A stretch of 64,000 bases of DNA from contig NZ_CP029639.1 in NCBI RefSeq assembly GCF_003268635.1, positions 2,305,501-2,369,500 on the forward strand. The letters run 5' to 3'. Below are positions 29,099-37,619 of this stretch, piece after piece; the first letter of the stretch is position 1, and each line of letters starts with the position of its first letter. The translations under genes and the position numbers were made by a program. The notes beneath the pieces were generated by a model. It had not been told where the DNA came from. It did not search any database and was given only the letters and a program-made list of their open reading frames with translations. Origin of the DNA: Paenibacillus sp. DCT19 (lineage in GTDB: Bacteria; Bacillota; Bacilli; Paenibacillales; Paenibacillaceae).

Positions 29099-30868
29099 AT
29101 GTCATATCGGACAAACCTATTTTCCAAGATGGTTATTTTGATTTTAATTATGTTAATTCCTGTCGTGTTGCTCTATTGGTATTCCAATCACAAAACAACA
29201 GCCGTGCTCCGGGATGAGCTCAATCGCTCGAACAGCAATCAGCTTGAGTTCTTTCAGAACCAGGTGAACACACATATTGAATTGTTATCGTCATGGCCGA
29301 ATCTGCTCATTCATGACCCCGATATTGCGAGCTTTCGACGGATTTTTGCAGATAGCAAGTATTTTGATCTGGATACGATCAATCTTGTGAAACGAATTCA
29401 GAACAAGTTAAGCATTCAGGAGAGCTCTTCCAACTGGGAAACCAAATTGTATCTGTACTCACCATCCTTGGGTAGGGTTGTATCTGAACGGGATGCCCGC
29501 TCGTATGACAAGTTGTCATTACGGGATACAATCTCCTCTGGCTGGGATGTACGCCGAATTGCCGGCGTAGCAGGAGAGGACGATCGCTTCATGTTCAGCT
29601 GGATTACAGTATCCCCCTATGGGATTAGTGACCCGGCAAAGAATGCGGAAACGATCATTAAACTGGAGTTCGATAGCAGCAATATCCGCGACATGTTAGA
29701 TAAGTTTAAGGATGACGGAAGGCATGACCCCTTTTATTATCGTGAAGATGCAGGGGTGATCTATAATCGTACCTCAGATCGAACGCTAACGGGTCAACTC
29801 ATCAATGAGCTGTCCATTCAACAGCTTAAGGATGTAGACAATCGAACCGTTGTTATTGACGGGGAGCCTTATATGGTCAACACGGTGAAATCGAGCACAA
29901 CTGGCTGGTATTTGGTTGATTATATGCCGCTATCCGCAATTTTGAAGCCAATCCATCAATCGAATCTTTTGTTTTATTCATCCATGCTCTGCCTTTTCTT
30001 AATGAGTTTTCTGGCAGCGTATATGTTATATGTTCAGGTACAAGTACCGGTCAAACAGCTCATTCGTGGATTCCAGCGCTTGAAACAGGAGGATTATTCC
30101 GTTCGGATTCAGCCTAAAGGTCGTAACGAATTTAGCTTTTTGTCTGAAAGGTTCAATTCGATGGTAGACCAGATTCAGCAGTTGTTCGAACACGTGTATT
30201 TAGAGCAAATTCATGTGCGTGAGGCTAGGCTGAAGCAGCTACAGTCACAAATTAATCCACATTTCTTCTATAATTGCTTCTCGTTTATTACGAGCATGGC
30301 TAAGCTCAAACGGGTAGATGCCGTTGTGGCAATGTCGCATAATCTGTCCAGATATTATCGTTATACAACGAGACAGGAGCGGGATGTTGTGCCACTAACG
30401 GAGGAGATCGAATTCGTGAATTGTTACTTGGAAATTCAGAAGATGCGTATGGATCGCATTCACTACACGATTGATCTATCCGAAGATATATTGCTACAGG
30501 AAGTCCCGCCACTGATTGTTCAGCCATTAGTAGAGAACGCGGTGATACATGGGATTGAAGCAGACGCTGAAGCGGGAGAGATCAAGGTCACGGGAGAATA
30601 TCGTGATGGGATGATGATTCTTCAAGTTGAGGATGATGGACAAGGGATGAGTGCAGAAGGGCGAGGAGCTCTGCAGCTAAAACTCAGTGGAACGATGGAT
30701 CAGGAAATGGGCTGTGGTCTGTGGAATGTGAATCAGCGATTGCAGCTGAGATATGGCGAGAAGGCAGGTATTTATATTGAGGAATCTTCGCTTGGTGGAC
30801 TGCGAGTGAAGTTAATATGGCCTGTAGATGAAGAGAAGATTGCAGCGTTACAGTCACCGATGGTTTAA
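29099..30868 (+). CDS. YesM-type sensor histidine kinase, galactan-locus sensor
   Basis: 589 residues. A membrane segment at about 11-28, an extracellular sensor of about 250 residues and a second segment near 290-310 lead into a HAMP domain (PVKQLIRGFQRLKQEDYSVR). The kinase core has H388 in QINPHFFYNCFSF and ATP-binding blocks PLVENAVIHG, EDDGQGM and GLWNVNQRL. It likely senses galactan oligomers outside the cell and signals to the next regulator. The ATG is preceded by AAGGTGAGATGAG. The cre-like site upstream suggests carbon control. Confidence 0.9.
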   Translation: MSYRTNLFSKMVILILIMLIPVVLLYWYSNHKTTAVLRDELNRSNSNQLEFFQNQVNTHIELLSSWPNLLIHDPDIASFRRIFADSKYFDLDTINLVKRIQNKLSIQESSSNWETKLYLYSPSLGRVVSERDARSYDKLSLRDTISSGWDVRRIAGVAGEDDRFMFSWITVSPYGISDPAKNAETIIKLEFDSSNIRDMLDKFKDDGRHDPFYYREDAGVIYNRTSDRTLTGQLINELSIQQLKDVDNRTVVIDGEPYMVNTVKSSTTGWYLVDYMPLSAILKPIHQSNLLFYSSMLCLFLMSFLAAYMLYVQVQVPVKQLIRGFQRLKQEDYSVRIQPKGRNEFSFLSERFNSMVDQIQQLFEHVYLEQIHVREARLKQLQSQINPHFFYNCFSFITSMAKLKRVDAVVAMSHNLSRYYRYTTRQERDVVPLTEEIEFVNCYLEIQKMRMDRIHYTIDLSEDILLQEVPPLIVQPLVENAVIHGIEADAEAGEIKVTGEYRDGMMILQVEDDGQGMSAEGRGALQLKLSGTMDQEMGCGLWNVNQRLQLRYGEKAGIYIEESSLGGLRVKLIWPVDEEKIAALQSPMV

Positions 30869-30957
30869 GAGCACGATCTTACAGATGATATATGACCATG
30901 TAGAATGTGCAATGAGAGAGCTAGAAAATGTAGCGTTGAAGATGAGGAGTGTGCAAA

Positions 30958-32577
30958 TTGATTGATATTTTATTGGTGGATGATGAGACGTATGTCACAG
31001 AAAGTCTGGAACTGACGATCCCTTGGGGTGAGCTTGGAGTTACGACTGTATTTCGTGCTGCTTCTGCCAAGGAAGCGTTAGAGATTATGGAAGAAAATGC
31101 AGTAGACCTTGTGGTGACAGATATTCGTATGCCAGGCATGTCGGGACTGGATCTTGTTGCAGAAGTCAGTAACCGGTGGTCACATATCCGTTGTATTTTG
31201 TTAACAGGACATAGCGATTTTGAATATGCAAAAAAGGCGATTCAGTTGCAGGCTGCCGATTATATCCTCAAACCAGTCAACGATGATGAATTTATGGCAT
31301 CTGTATCCGCAGCGATTACGTCACTTCGTGATGAATGGGATGAGTTCGATAAATATCACCGTTTGTTATATAGCCGCAAGTCTGATTACAAAATTTTGCG
31401 CGAAAATTTGATGCATGACCTATTGTTAGGCCGTGAGGTTACAGCTCGGGCACTGGGTGAACAGATGCAGCAGTATGAAATTCAATTGGAACCGGAACAA
31501 CCAGCCGTTATGATGTTGATTCGCCTTGCGGGTCGATTCTCAAGTATGGATCAACAATCCATAGACCTGATGGATTTTGCAGTGGGAAATATCGCCGAAG
31601 AGGTGTTTGGAACACAGTTTAATGTTTGGTTTGGTCGTGGGCCGCATGAATGTCTAGTGATGTTGATACAGAATCAGAACTTAAACGGAACTGAAACGAT
31701 GAATCTGGACGAGATTAAGGAACCTACCGCTACCTTCCGGGAGCATGTCATTCGATATTTGCAGGGAGATATCTCGATGGTCGTAACGCAGCCGTTCCCT
31801 TTTGAAGAACTAACGACGGCTTATCGCCGGGGCTTAGGCTCACTTGTGCTTACAGGCCCCGAAGAGAATATGATTCAGTATTTGGATTCGAATTCAACCA
31901 AGCGCTCTGACAATGATTCGCAGGTATTGGACGAGTTATACAAACCACCAGTTCTGCCTCAATTGCTTGAAACGAAACAGTGGGAGGCAGCCGCAAGGAA
32001 GCTTGATGCTGTATTTGATGAGGCGGAGCGTGTACGTTTGTCACGAGAACATGTCTATGAGGTGTATTTATCCGTAACGAATGCATTCATGTATATCGCA
32101 CACAAACAGGGACATCTGGTACACGAGATTGATCATGCCGGCTTTGACCTGCTATTGGCACATCAGTTGATTCAATCCCCTGAGAAACTGCGCCGCTGGG
32201 CAACAGAGATGTTAACCAAGCTTCAGGAAGAGCTGTCTGACCAAGAAGGAACACAGAGCCGAAGACATGTTATTAAACAAGTCCAGGAGCTAGTAACCCG
32301 TGAAACGGGACAAGAGTTATCTGTGAAGATGATTGCGGACAAAGTGTATTTGCATCCGGTATACCTTTCCAAAATCTATAAAGCAGAAACAGGAGAGGGT
32401 CTAGGGGACTATATGATTCGCATGCGCATGGAGCGTGCACTGTATCTATTGAAAAATACGAATAAAAAGATATATGAGATTACAAGTGAGCTTGGGTACC
32501 AAAATCCTCAATATTTCAGCAAAATGTTTAAAAAACATTACGGGATGACCCCAAATGAGTATCGAGATCAGTCGTAA
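30958..32577 (+). CDS. YesN-type AraC response regulator, galactan locus
   Basis: 539 residues. The receiver domain has D8/D9, phosphorylation site D55 in VTDIRMPG and Lys in DYILKP. The C-terminal AraC DNA-binding domain shows VKMIADKVYLHPVYLSKIYK and EITSELGYQNPQYFSKMFKK. The start is taken as TTG at 30958, 8 bases after GAGGAG; a GTG at 30949 is inside that ribosome site. With this start the protein begins MIDILLVDDE, as relatives do. It follows the kinase by about 90 bases and should activate the binding-protein gene just downstream. Confidence 0.9.
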   Translation: MIDILLVDDETYVTESLELTIPWGELGVTTVFRAASAKEALEIMEENAVDLVVTDIRMPGMSGLDLVAEVSNRWSHIRCILLTGHSDFEYAKKAIQLQAADYILKPVNDDEFMASVSAAITSLRDEWDEFDKYHRLLYSRKSDYKILRENLMHDLLLGREVTARALGEQMQQYEIQLEPEQPAVMMLIRLAGRFSSMDQQSIDLMDFAVGNIAEEVFGTQFNVWFGRGPHECLVMLIQNQNLNGTETMNLDEIKEPTATFREHVIRYLQGDISMVVTQPFPFEELTTAYRRGLGSLVLTGPEENMIQYLDSNSTKRSDNDSQVLDELYKPPVLPQLLETKQWEAAARKLDAVFDEAERVRLSREHVYEVYLSVTNAFMYIAHKQGHLVHEIDHAGFDLLLAHQLIQSPEKLRRWATEMLTKLQEELSDQEGTQSRRHVIKQVQELVTRETGQELSVKMIADKVYLHPVYLSKIYKAETGEGLGDYMIRMRMERALYLLKNTNKKIYEITSELGYQNPQYFSKMFKKHYGMTPNEYRDQS

Positions 32578-32659
32578 TTACAACATCATTCCAGAATATA
32601 GGTTGGCAAAGGTGCAGAAATCTTGATTTCGTATCATAGGAACAAAGGCCTGTCCAGCC

Positions 32660-32665
32660 TATAAT
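32660..32665 (+). promoter_or_regulatory. -10 element before the binding protein, no clear -35
   Basis: TATAAT lies 35 bases before the start codon, with no recognisable -35 hexamer 16-18 bases upstream. That is the pattern expected for a promoter needing an activator such as the AraC-type regulator encoded just before it. Confidence 0.5.
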
Positions 32666-32700
32666 GAAAGGGTAACCAAAACGATTGAAGGGGGAACAAC

Positions 32701-34389
32701 ATGAGAGCGCAATCAACGAAAAAGAAATTTTTGTCGCTTCTCGCTACAACGCTGAGTCTGACTGTCGTTCTTGCAGGATGTTCAGGAGGCAGTGCGGAGG
32801 AGAGTGCAGCACCAAGTACATCTGGTGTTCAGAATGAATACAAAGAAAAGTATGACCCAGAGGTAACCATTACAACTGCATGGGGGATTGACCCTGAACT
32901 GAAATTCAAAAATGGCGAATCCATGGAAAATAACGTAGCGACCAAGTGGGCGAAGGACAAATTCGGCATTAACATTAAATCACTTTGGTCTGTAACGGAT
33001 ACAAACAGTGCATTTGCAACTAAACTGCGTCTTGCAATGTCTTCCGGACAAGAAATGCCTGATATCGTAACGATCGGTCAGCCAGATAACCTGGTTGCTC
33101 AAGATTTGATCGACTCCGGCATGTATCAGGAAGCGGGACCGTTGTTCGACAAATATGCTTCAGATACTTGGAAAGAAGCGATGGCTCAAGATCCAAACGT
33201 ATGGAATCAGTACAGTCGTGACGGCAAGAGAATGGGAATTCCAGTGCTCGACTATGCTTACAACAATGATTACCTGCTCTGGATTCGTCAAGATTGGTTG
33301 GATAAGCTGAACCTTGAAGCACCAAAAACCATTGACGAGCTAGAAGTGGTTATGGATGCTTTCAAAAACAAAAACCCGGACGGATTGGCTCCGGATAAAG
33401 TAACTCCACTTAGCATCGGTTTCAAAACATCCATGAACACATGGATGGGAGATCCATCTTGGATCTTCGGTGCATACGGCACGCTTCCTACCCAATGGAA
33501 TGTGGGAGCTGATGGCAAGCTGGAGTATGGTTCAATTAACCCAGGCATGAAACAAGGTCTTGTTAAATTGAATGAATGGTTGACTAAAGGTTACATTCCT
33601 CAAGAAGCAGCACTTTGGGATGAGAACAAAACTGCAGAACCAGCAGTTGCAGGTACAGCAGGTATTATCCCTGGTCCTTATTGGATGAGTGGCTGGCCTT
33701 TGGCTGATACAGTGAAGAACGTATCTAGCGCTGTGTGGAAGCCAATTGAAATCCCGGTAGGCCCTGAAGGAAAAGCAATGCGTCACGGTACGCAATTCGT
33801 TAACGGTGTTACACTGATTAAGAAAGATATGCAGAATCCAGAAGCATTCTTCACATATCAAAACTATCTGTTTGACAACTATGCTAATCCAGCACCAGGC
33901 AGTGAGTATGATAATGGTCTCTTTGAAGGCTATGACTTTGAATTAGATGCAAACGGAAAACAAAAACGGTATGAAGATATTGAAGGCGGGTATGTTAACG
34001 TAGTACGTTACTTGCTCGTGCGTGATGGCGCCCGTATTCCAGATGCACAGATGAAAGCCTTGATGAATCTGGCTGATGGCAAAGAGCCAGAAACGAAGCT
34101 TGAAAAAGATGTTGCCGCAAACTATGGTACAGAAACACCTGCCGCAGCTAAAGTGTTGCTTGCACAGGAAGATATCTCATTCAAGAATATGTTTACTGGC
34201 CCTACGACAGCGACAATGAAATCCAAGTTGGATTACCTCAACAAAATTGAGAATCAAACCTTCAATGAAATTATCTATGGCAAAAATCCGGTAGATTCGT
34301 TCGATACGTTTGTTCAAACGTGGAAAGCCGGTGGCGGAGATCAGATCACTCAAGAGGTTAACGAGTGGTATGAAGGTGTGAGAAAATAA
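32701..34389 (+). CDS. Sugar ABC transporter substrate-binding lipoprotein (LplA/YtcQ type)
   Basis: 562 residues. The signal peptide ends in the lipobox VVLAGCS, so the protein is lipid-anchored outside the membrane. The body is a family-1-like large solute-binding protein (DIVTIGQPDNLVAQDLIDSG; GIPVLDYAYNNDYLLWIRQD; EDIEGGYVNVVRYLLVRDGA). Genes downstream suggest that it captures beta-1,4-galacto-oligosaccharides. AAGGGGGAA precedes the ATG. It is followed by a strong terminator, so it can be expressed separately from and more highly than the permeases. Confidence 0.9.
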   Translation: MRAQSTKKKFLSLLATTLSLTVVLAGCSGGSAEESAAPSTSGVQNEYKEKYDPEVTITTAWGIDPELKFKNGESMENNVATKWAKDKFGINIKSLWSVTDTNSAFATKLRLAMSSGQEMPDIVTIGQPDNLVAQDLIDSGMYQEAGPLFDKYASDTWKEAMAQDPNVWNQYSRDGKRMGIPVLDYAYNNDYLLWIRQDWLDKLNLEAPKTIDELEVVMDAFKNKNPDGLAPDKVTPLSIGFKTSMNTWMGDPSWIFGAYGTLPTQWNVGADGKLEYGSINPGMKQGLVKLNEWLTKGYIPQEAALWDENKTAEPAVAGTAGIIPGPYWMSGWPLADTVKNVSSAVWKPIEIPVGPEGKAMRHGTQFVNGVTLIKKDMQNPEAFFTYQNYLFDNYANPAPGSEYDNGLFEGYDFELDANGKQKRYEDIEGGYVNVVRYLLVRDGARIPDAQMKALMNLADGKEPETKLEKDVAANYGTETPAAAKVLLAQEDISFKNMFTGPTTATMKSKLDYLNKIENQTFNEIIYGKNPVDSFDTFVQTWKAGGGDQITQEVNEWYEGVRK

Positions 34390-34401
34390 GGTTTTAACCG
34401 G

Positions 34402-34434
34402 CGCGCAGGCTACTTGTAGTCTGCGCGTTTTTTT
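34402..34434 (+). terminator. Rho-independent terminator after the binding protein
   Basis: CGCGCAG-G-CTAC, TT loop, GTAG-T-CTGCGCG, then T7. Partial read-through is possible, but the permease genes have their own promoter. Confidence 0.9.
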
Positions 34435-34569
34435 ATTTTTCTGAGAGGATAAGTAGACGTCATTCATGGAAATTGGTTCCAAGACAAATGGAGCATGATG
34501 TGGTTCTAAAGTAGTTGCTTTTGTGCCATTTATATTGCTTTTATGCGCTGTTTGGGTGCCTCAAAAGCT

Positions 34570-34586
34570 TGATATAATCGCATTAT
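34570..34586 (+). promoter_or_regulatory. Extended -10 promoter with overlapping palindrome
   Basis: TGATATAAT (34570-34578) is an extended -10. The -10 is also the left arm of TATAAT-CGC-ATTATA (34573-34587), which might be an operator. A second inverted repeat, ACTCA...TGAGT, follows at about 34592-34610. Confidence 0.5.
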
Positions 34587-34635
34587 AAGCCACTCAGGGA
34601 GTACTTGAGTAGGAAGAACTACAGGGGGAGCAATC

Positions 34636-35526
34636 ATGAGAACTTTGAAACGTACTTGGCCATTCCACGTAATGCTGCTGCCAGCCATCATCTTTCTGAT
34701 CATCTTCAGTTATGTGCCTATGGGCGGGATCGTTATGGCATTTCAGAACTATAAGCCATGGCTTGGAATTAGCGGCTCCGACTGGGTCGGATTGGACAAC
34801 TTTAGATACTTGTTTGAACGTGAGGACAGCTTGCAGGTTATCTGGAATACATTAATCATCGCTGTGCTCAAATTGATCTTTAACTTATGTGTGCCGTTTG
34901 TATTTGCAATTCTGTTGAATGAAGTTCGTAAGATGGCCATTCAGCGAACCATTCAAACTTTGGTATATCTGCCTCACTTCTTGTCTTGGGTTATCCTGGG
35001 TGGGATTTTGCTAGACTTGTTGTCAACTGGAGGATTGGTTAACCGAGTATTGGGAAGCTTCGGACTCGGACCATACTTCTTCCTAGGAGATAACAGCTTG
35101 TTCCGACCAACGATCATTCTAACGGATGTGTGGAAGGAATTCGGTTATAACATGATTGTCTTCCTGGCTGCACTTGCTGGTATCAACCCGGCGCTATATG
35201 AAGCAGCTGAGATCGACGGAGCGAATCGTTGGAAGCAAACCCTTCATATCACCGTTCCGTCTCTCGTACCGATGCTGATGGTTGTTGGAACACTGGCACT
35301 GGGAAATGTATTGAATGCCGGTTTCGACCAGATTTTCAACTTGTACAACCCGCTCGTGTATCAAACAGGAGACATCATCGATACATTCGTATATCGCTCG
35401 GCACTGGAAAATGGAGAGATGGGCTTCGCTACTGCGATTGGATTGTTTAAATCCGTCATCAGTATGGTGCTAATCCTCGTATCGTACAGCTTAGCCAAGA
35501 AGTATGCCGGATACCGCATATTCTAA
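34636..35526 (+). CDS. Galacto-oligosaccharide ABC permease (LplB type)
   Basis: 296 residues, six membrane segments, EAA loop ALYEAAEIDGANRWKQTLHITVP. Family blocks LLPAIIFLIIFSYVPMGG and LVYLPHFLSWVILGG are typical. It is one of the two channel subunits of the galactan locus and needs an ATPase from elsewhere (MsmX-like proteins serve several such systems in Bacilli). GGGGGAG precedes the ATG. The start of a four-gene operon with the genes to 39692. Confidence 0.9.
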   Translation: MRTLKRTWPFHVMLLPAIIFLIIFSYVPMGGIVMAFQNYKPWLGISGSDWVGLDNFRYLFEREDSLQVIWNTLIIAVLKLIFNLCVPFVFAILLNEVRKMAIQRTIQTLVYLPHFLSWVILGGILLDLLSTGGLVNRVLGSFGLGPYFFLGDNSLFRPTIILTDVWKEFGYNMIVFLAALAGINPALYEAAEIDGANRWKQTLHITVPSLVPMLMVVGTLALGNVLNAGFDQIFNLYNPLVYQTGDIIDTFVYRSALENGEMGFATAIGLFKSVISMVLILVSYSLAKKYAGYRIF

Positions 35527-35555
35527 TCGAATGAACAGAGAAGGAAGGGACTACG

Positions 35556-36434
35556 ATGTATCATAAAACGAGATCATATCGTGTGTTTAACGTTATCAAT
35601 ATTTGCTTTCTACTATTAGTTGCCATCATGTGTATCGTCCCGATGATTCACGTACTGGCAGTCTCCTTTAGTAATAAAGCTGCTGCAGATGCTAACCTGG
35701 TCAGTCTCTGGCCAGTAGGCTTCTCCCTTGAAGCTTACAAAAAGACCATGAATAATCCCATTTTCTTGAACTCTCTCTGGATCTCACTGCTCCGTACAGT
35801 GATTGGTACTGCAATTACTTTGCTGATTACATTCTTGGCAGCCTATCCGTTGTCTAAAGAAAACAGTGAGTTCAAAGGTAGAACAATCTACTCCTGGATT
35901 TTTGTATTTAGTATGATTTTCAACGGTGGACTCGTTCCATTCTACATGGTTATCCAAAAGATTGGATTGATGGATTCCTTCTGGGTACTGGTGCTCCCGG
36001 GTGCAGTAAACACATTCCTTGTCATCCTGATGCTGAACTTCTTCCGTGGAATTCCGAAAGAGCTGGAGGAAGCAGCTTTGATGGACGGAGCCAATCATTT
36101 TAGAACATTGTTCAGTATCTTCCTACCGATCTCTATGCCGTCGATTGCAACCATTGCCTTGTTCAGTATGGTGTTTCACTGGAATTCCTGGTTTGACGGA
36201 TTGTTGTACATGAACAATGCCAAGGATTATCCGCTGGCGACTTTCATGCAGACTGTTATTATCAAGCGTGATATGAGTACGATGGCTATGAATCCGAAAG
36301 AACTTGAAACGATCTCTCAGACAACGGTAAGAGCAGCACAGATTTTCATTGGTAGCGCACCGATTCTGATTGTGTATCCTTTCCTGCAACGCTTCTTCGT
36401 TAAAGGTATGACACTGGGCTCAGTTAAAGGCTGA
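35556..36434 (+). CDS. Galacto-oligosaccharide ABC permease (LplC type)
   Basis: 292 residues with six membrane segments, EAA loop EEAALMDGANHFRTLFSIFLP and the usual C-terminus RFFVKGMTLGSVKG. It partners the previous permease, 29 bases upstream. GAAGGAAGGG precedes the ATG. Confidence 0.9.
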   Translation: MYHKTRSYRVFNVINICFLLLVAIMCIVPMIHVLAVSFSNKAAADANLVSLWPVGFSLEAYKKTMNNPIFLNSLWISLLRTVIGTAITLLITFLAAYPLSKENSEFKGRTIYSWIFVFSMIFNGGLVPFYMVIQKIGLMDSFWVLVLPGAVNTFLVILMLNFFRGIPKELEEAALMDGANHFRTLFSIFLPISMPSIATIALFSMVFHWNSWFDGLLYMNNAKDYPLATFMQTVIIKRDMSTMAMNPKELETISQTTVRAAQIFIGSAPILIVYPFLQRFFVKGMTLGSVKG

Positions 36435-36474
36435 GCTCAGAACGTAATTACTTCGTTCAATGGAGGTTGATCGT

Positions 36475-37554
36475 GTGAATAACCGATATAACGGACCATT
36501 CATTCTTGGAATGGATGTGTCATTTATGGATGAGATCGAACAGCATGGAGGCAGTTTTAGTGATGTAGATGGTAAGGAACAAGATCTGCTTTCTATTTTA
36601 AAACATAACGATACCAACGCCATTCGATTGCGGATCTGGAATGATCCGGTTGGCGGTTTCTGTAACCTGGAGCGTACAGTGGCTGTAGCCAAACGAATTA
36701 AGGCTCATGGTCTGCAATTTTTGCTTGATTTCCATTATTCAGATCGTTGGGCTGACCCAGCTAACCAGTGGAAACCGAAAGCATGGGAAGAACTGTCTTA
36801 TGAAGAGCTTCAACGTGCGGTGTGCAACTATACGGCAGAGGTATTACGAACGCTGAAGGAGCACGATGCCTTGCCGGATATGGTGCAGGTAGGTAACGAG
36901 ATCACGCCTGGTATGCTATGGGATGAGGGTCGTGTAGGTGGAGAGGAACATGATACCGATGAACAATGGGAACGCTTTGCAGGGCTTGTGAAGTATGGTA
37001 TCGCTGCCGTGAAATCGATCGATTCGGATATCAATATTATGATCCACATTGATCGTGGCGGAGATAATGCAGAGAGCGTCAAGTTCTATGATCGCTTTGA
37101 AGCGCTTGGTGTAGAGTTTGATACGATCGGTCTCTCTTATTACCCTTGGTGGCATGGCACACTTGATGCATTGAAGGAGAATATGCATGATCTGGCGAAA
37201 CGTTATGGTAAAGAAATTGTCGTTGTAGAAACCGCTTACCCATGGACGTTAGAAGAGCTTGAAGGTCATGAGTGGATTATGAGACAGGAAGATATGCTGT
37301 TGCCTGAGTATCCAGCGACCGTTGAGGGTCAACGTCGTTATCTTAGAGATATGTTACAGATCATTCGTGAAGTACCGGGTGGCTTAGGTGTCGGATTCTA
37401 CTATTGGGAGCCGGCATGGATTCCAAGTAAACCCGAATGGTCAGTTGGACATGCGAATAACTGGGCGAACTTGGCGATGTTTGACTACAAAGGACGTAAG
37501 TTGGAATCGTTTGCAGCATTAACGGACGGTCAAGATACGTTAATAACTAAATAG
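36475..37554 (+). CDS. ganB: Endo-beta-1,4-galactanase, GH53, intracellular
   Basis: 359 residues. GH53 signatures: ILGMDVSFMDEIE, IRLRIWNDP, LLDFHYSDRWADP, the acid/base E142 in VQVGNEITPGM and the nucleophile E252 in VVVETAYPW. It cleaves beta-1,4-galactan chains. There is no signal peptide, unlike the secreted B. subtilis galactanase GanB, so it probably trims imported oligosaccharides inside the cell. The GTG at 36475 is 8 bases after GGAGG; an ATG at 36460 overlaps that site and is less likely. It lies 40 bases after the permease and before GH42. The gene symbol is by function, not by cell location. Confidence 0.88.
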   Translation: MNNRYNGPFILGMDVSFMDEIEQHGGSFSDVDGKEQDLLSILKHNDTNAIRLRIWNDPVGGFCNLERTVAVAKRIKAHGLQFLLDFHYSDRWADPANQWKPKAWEELSYEELQRAVCNYTAEVLRTLKEHDALPDMVQVGNEITPGMLWDEGRVGGEEHDTDEQWERFAGLVKYGIAAVKSIDSDINIMIHIDRGGDNAESVKFYDRFEALGVEFDTIGLSYYPWWHGTLDALKENMHDLAKRYGKEIVVVETAYPWTLEELEGHEWIMRQEDMLLPEYPATVEGQRRYLRDMLQIIREVPGGLGVGFYYWEPAWIPSKPEWSVGHANNWANLAMFDYKGRKLESFAALTDGQDTLITK

Positions 37555-37619
37555 TGTATAGCTTCAGTTGGAACAGGATTTCACAACAATAGATTACATC
37601 ATTAAAGGAGTTTTTCCCT

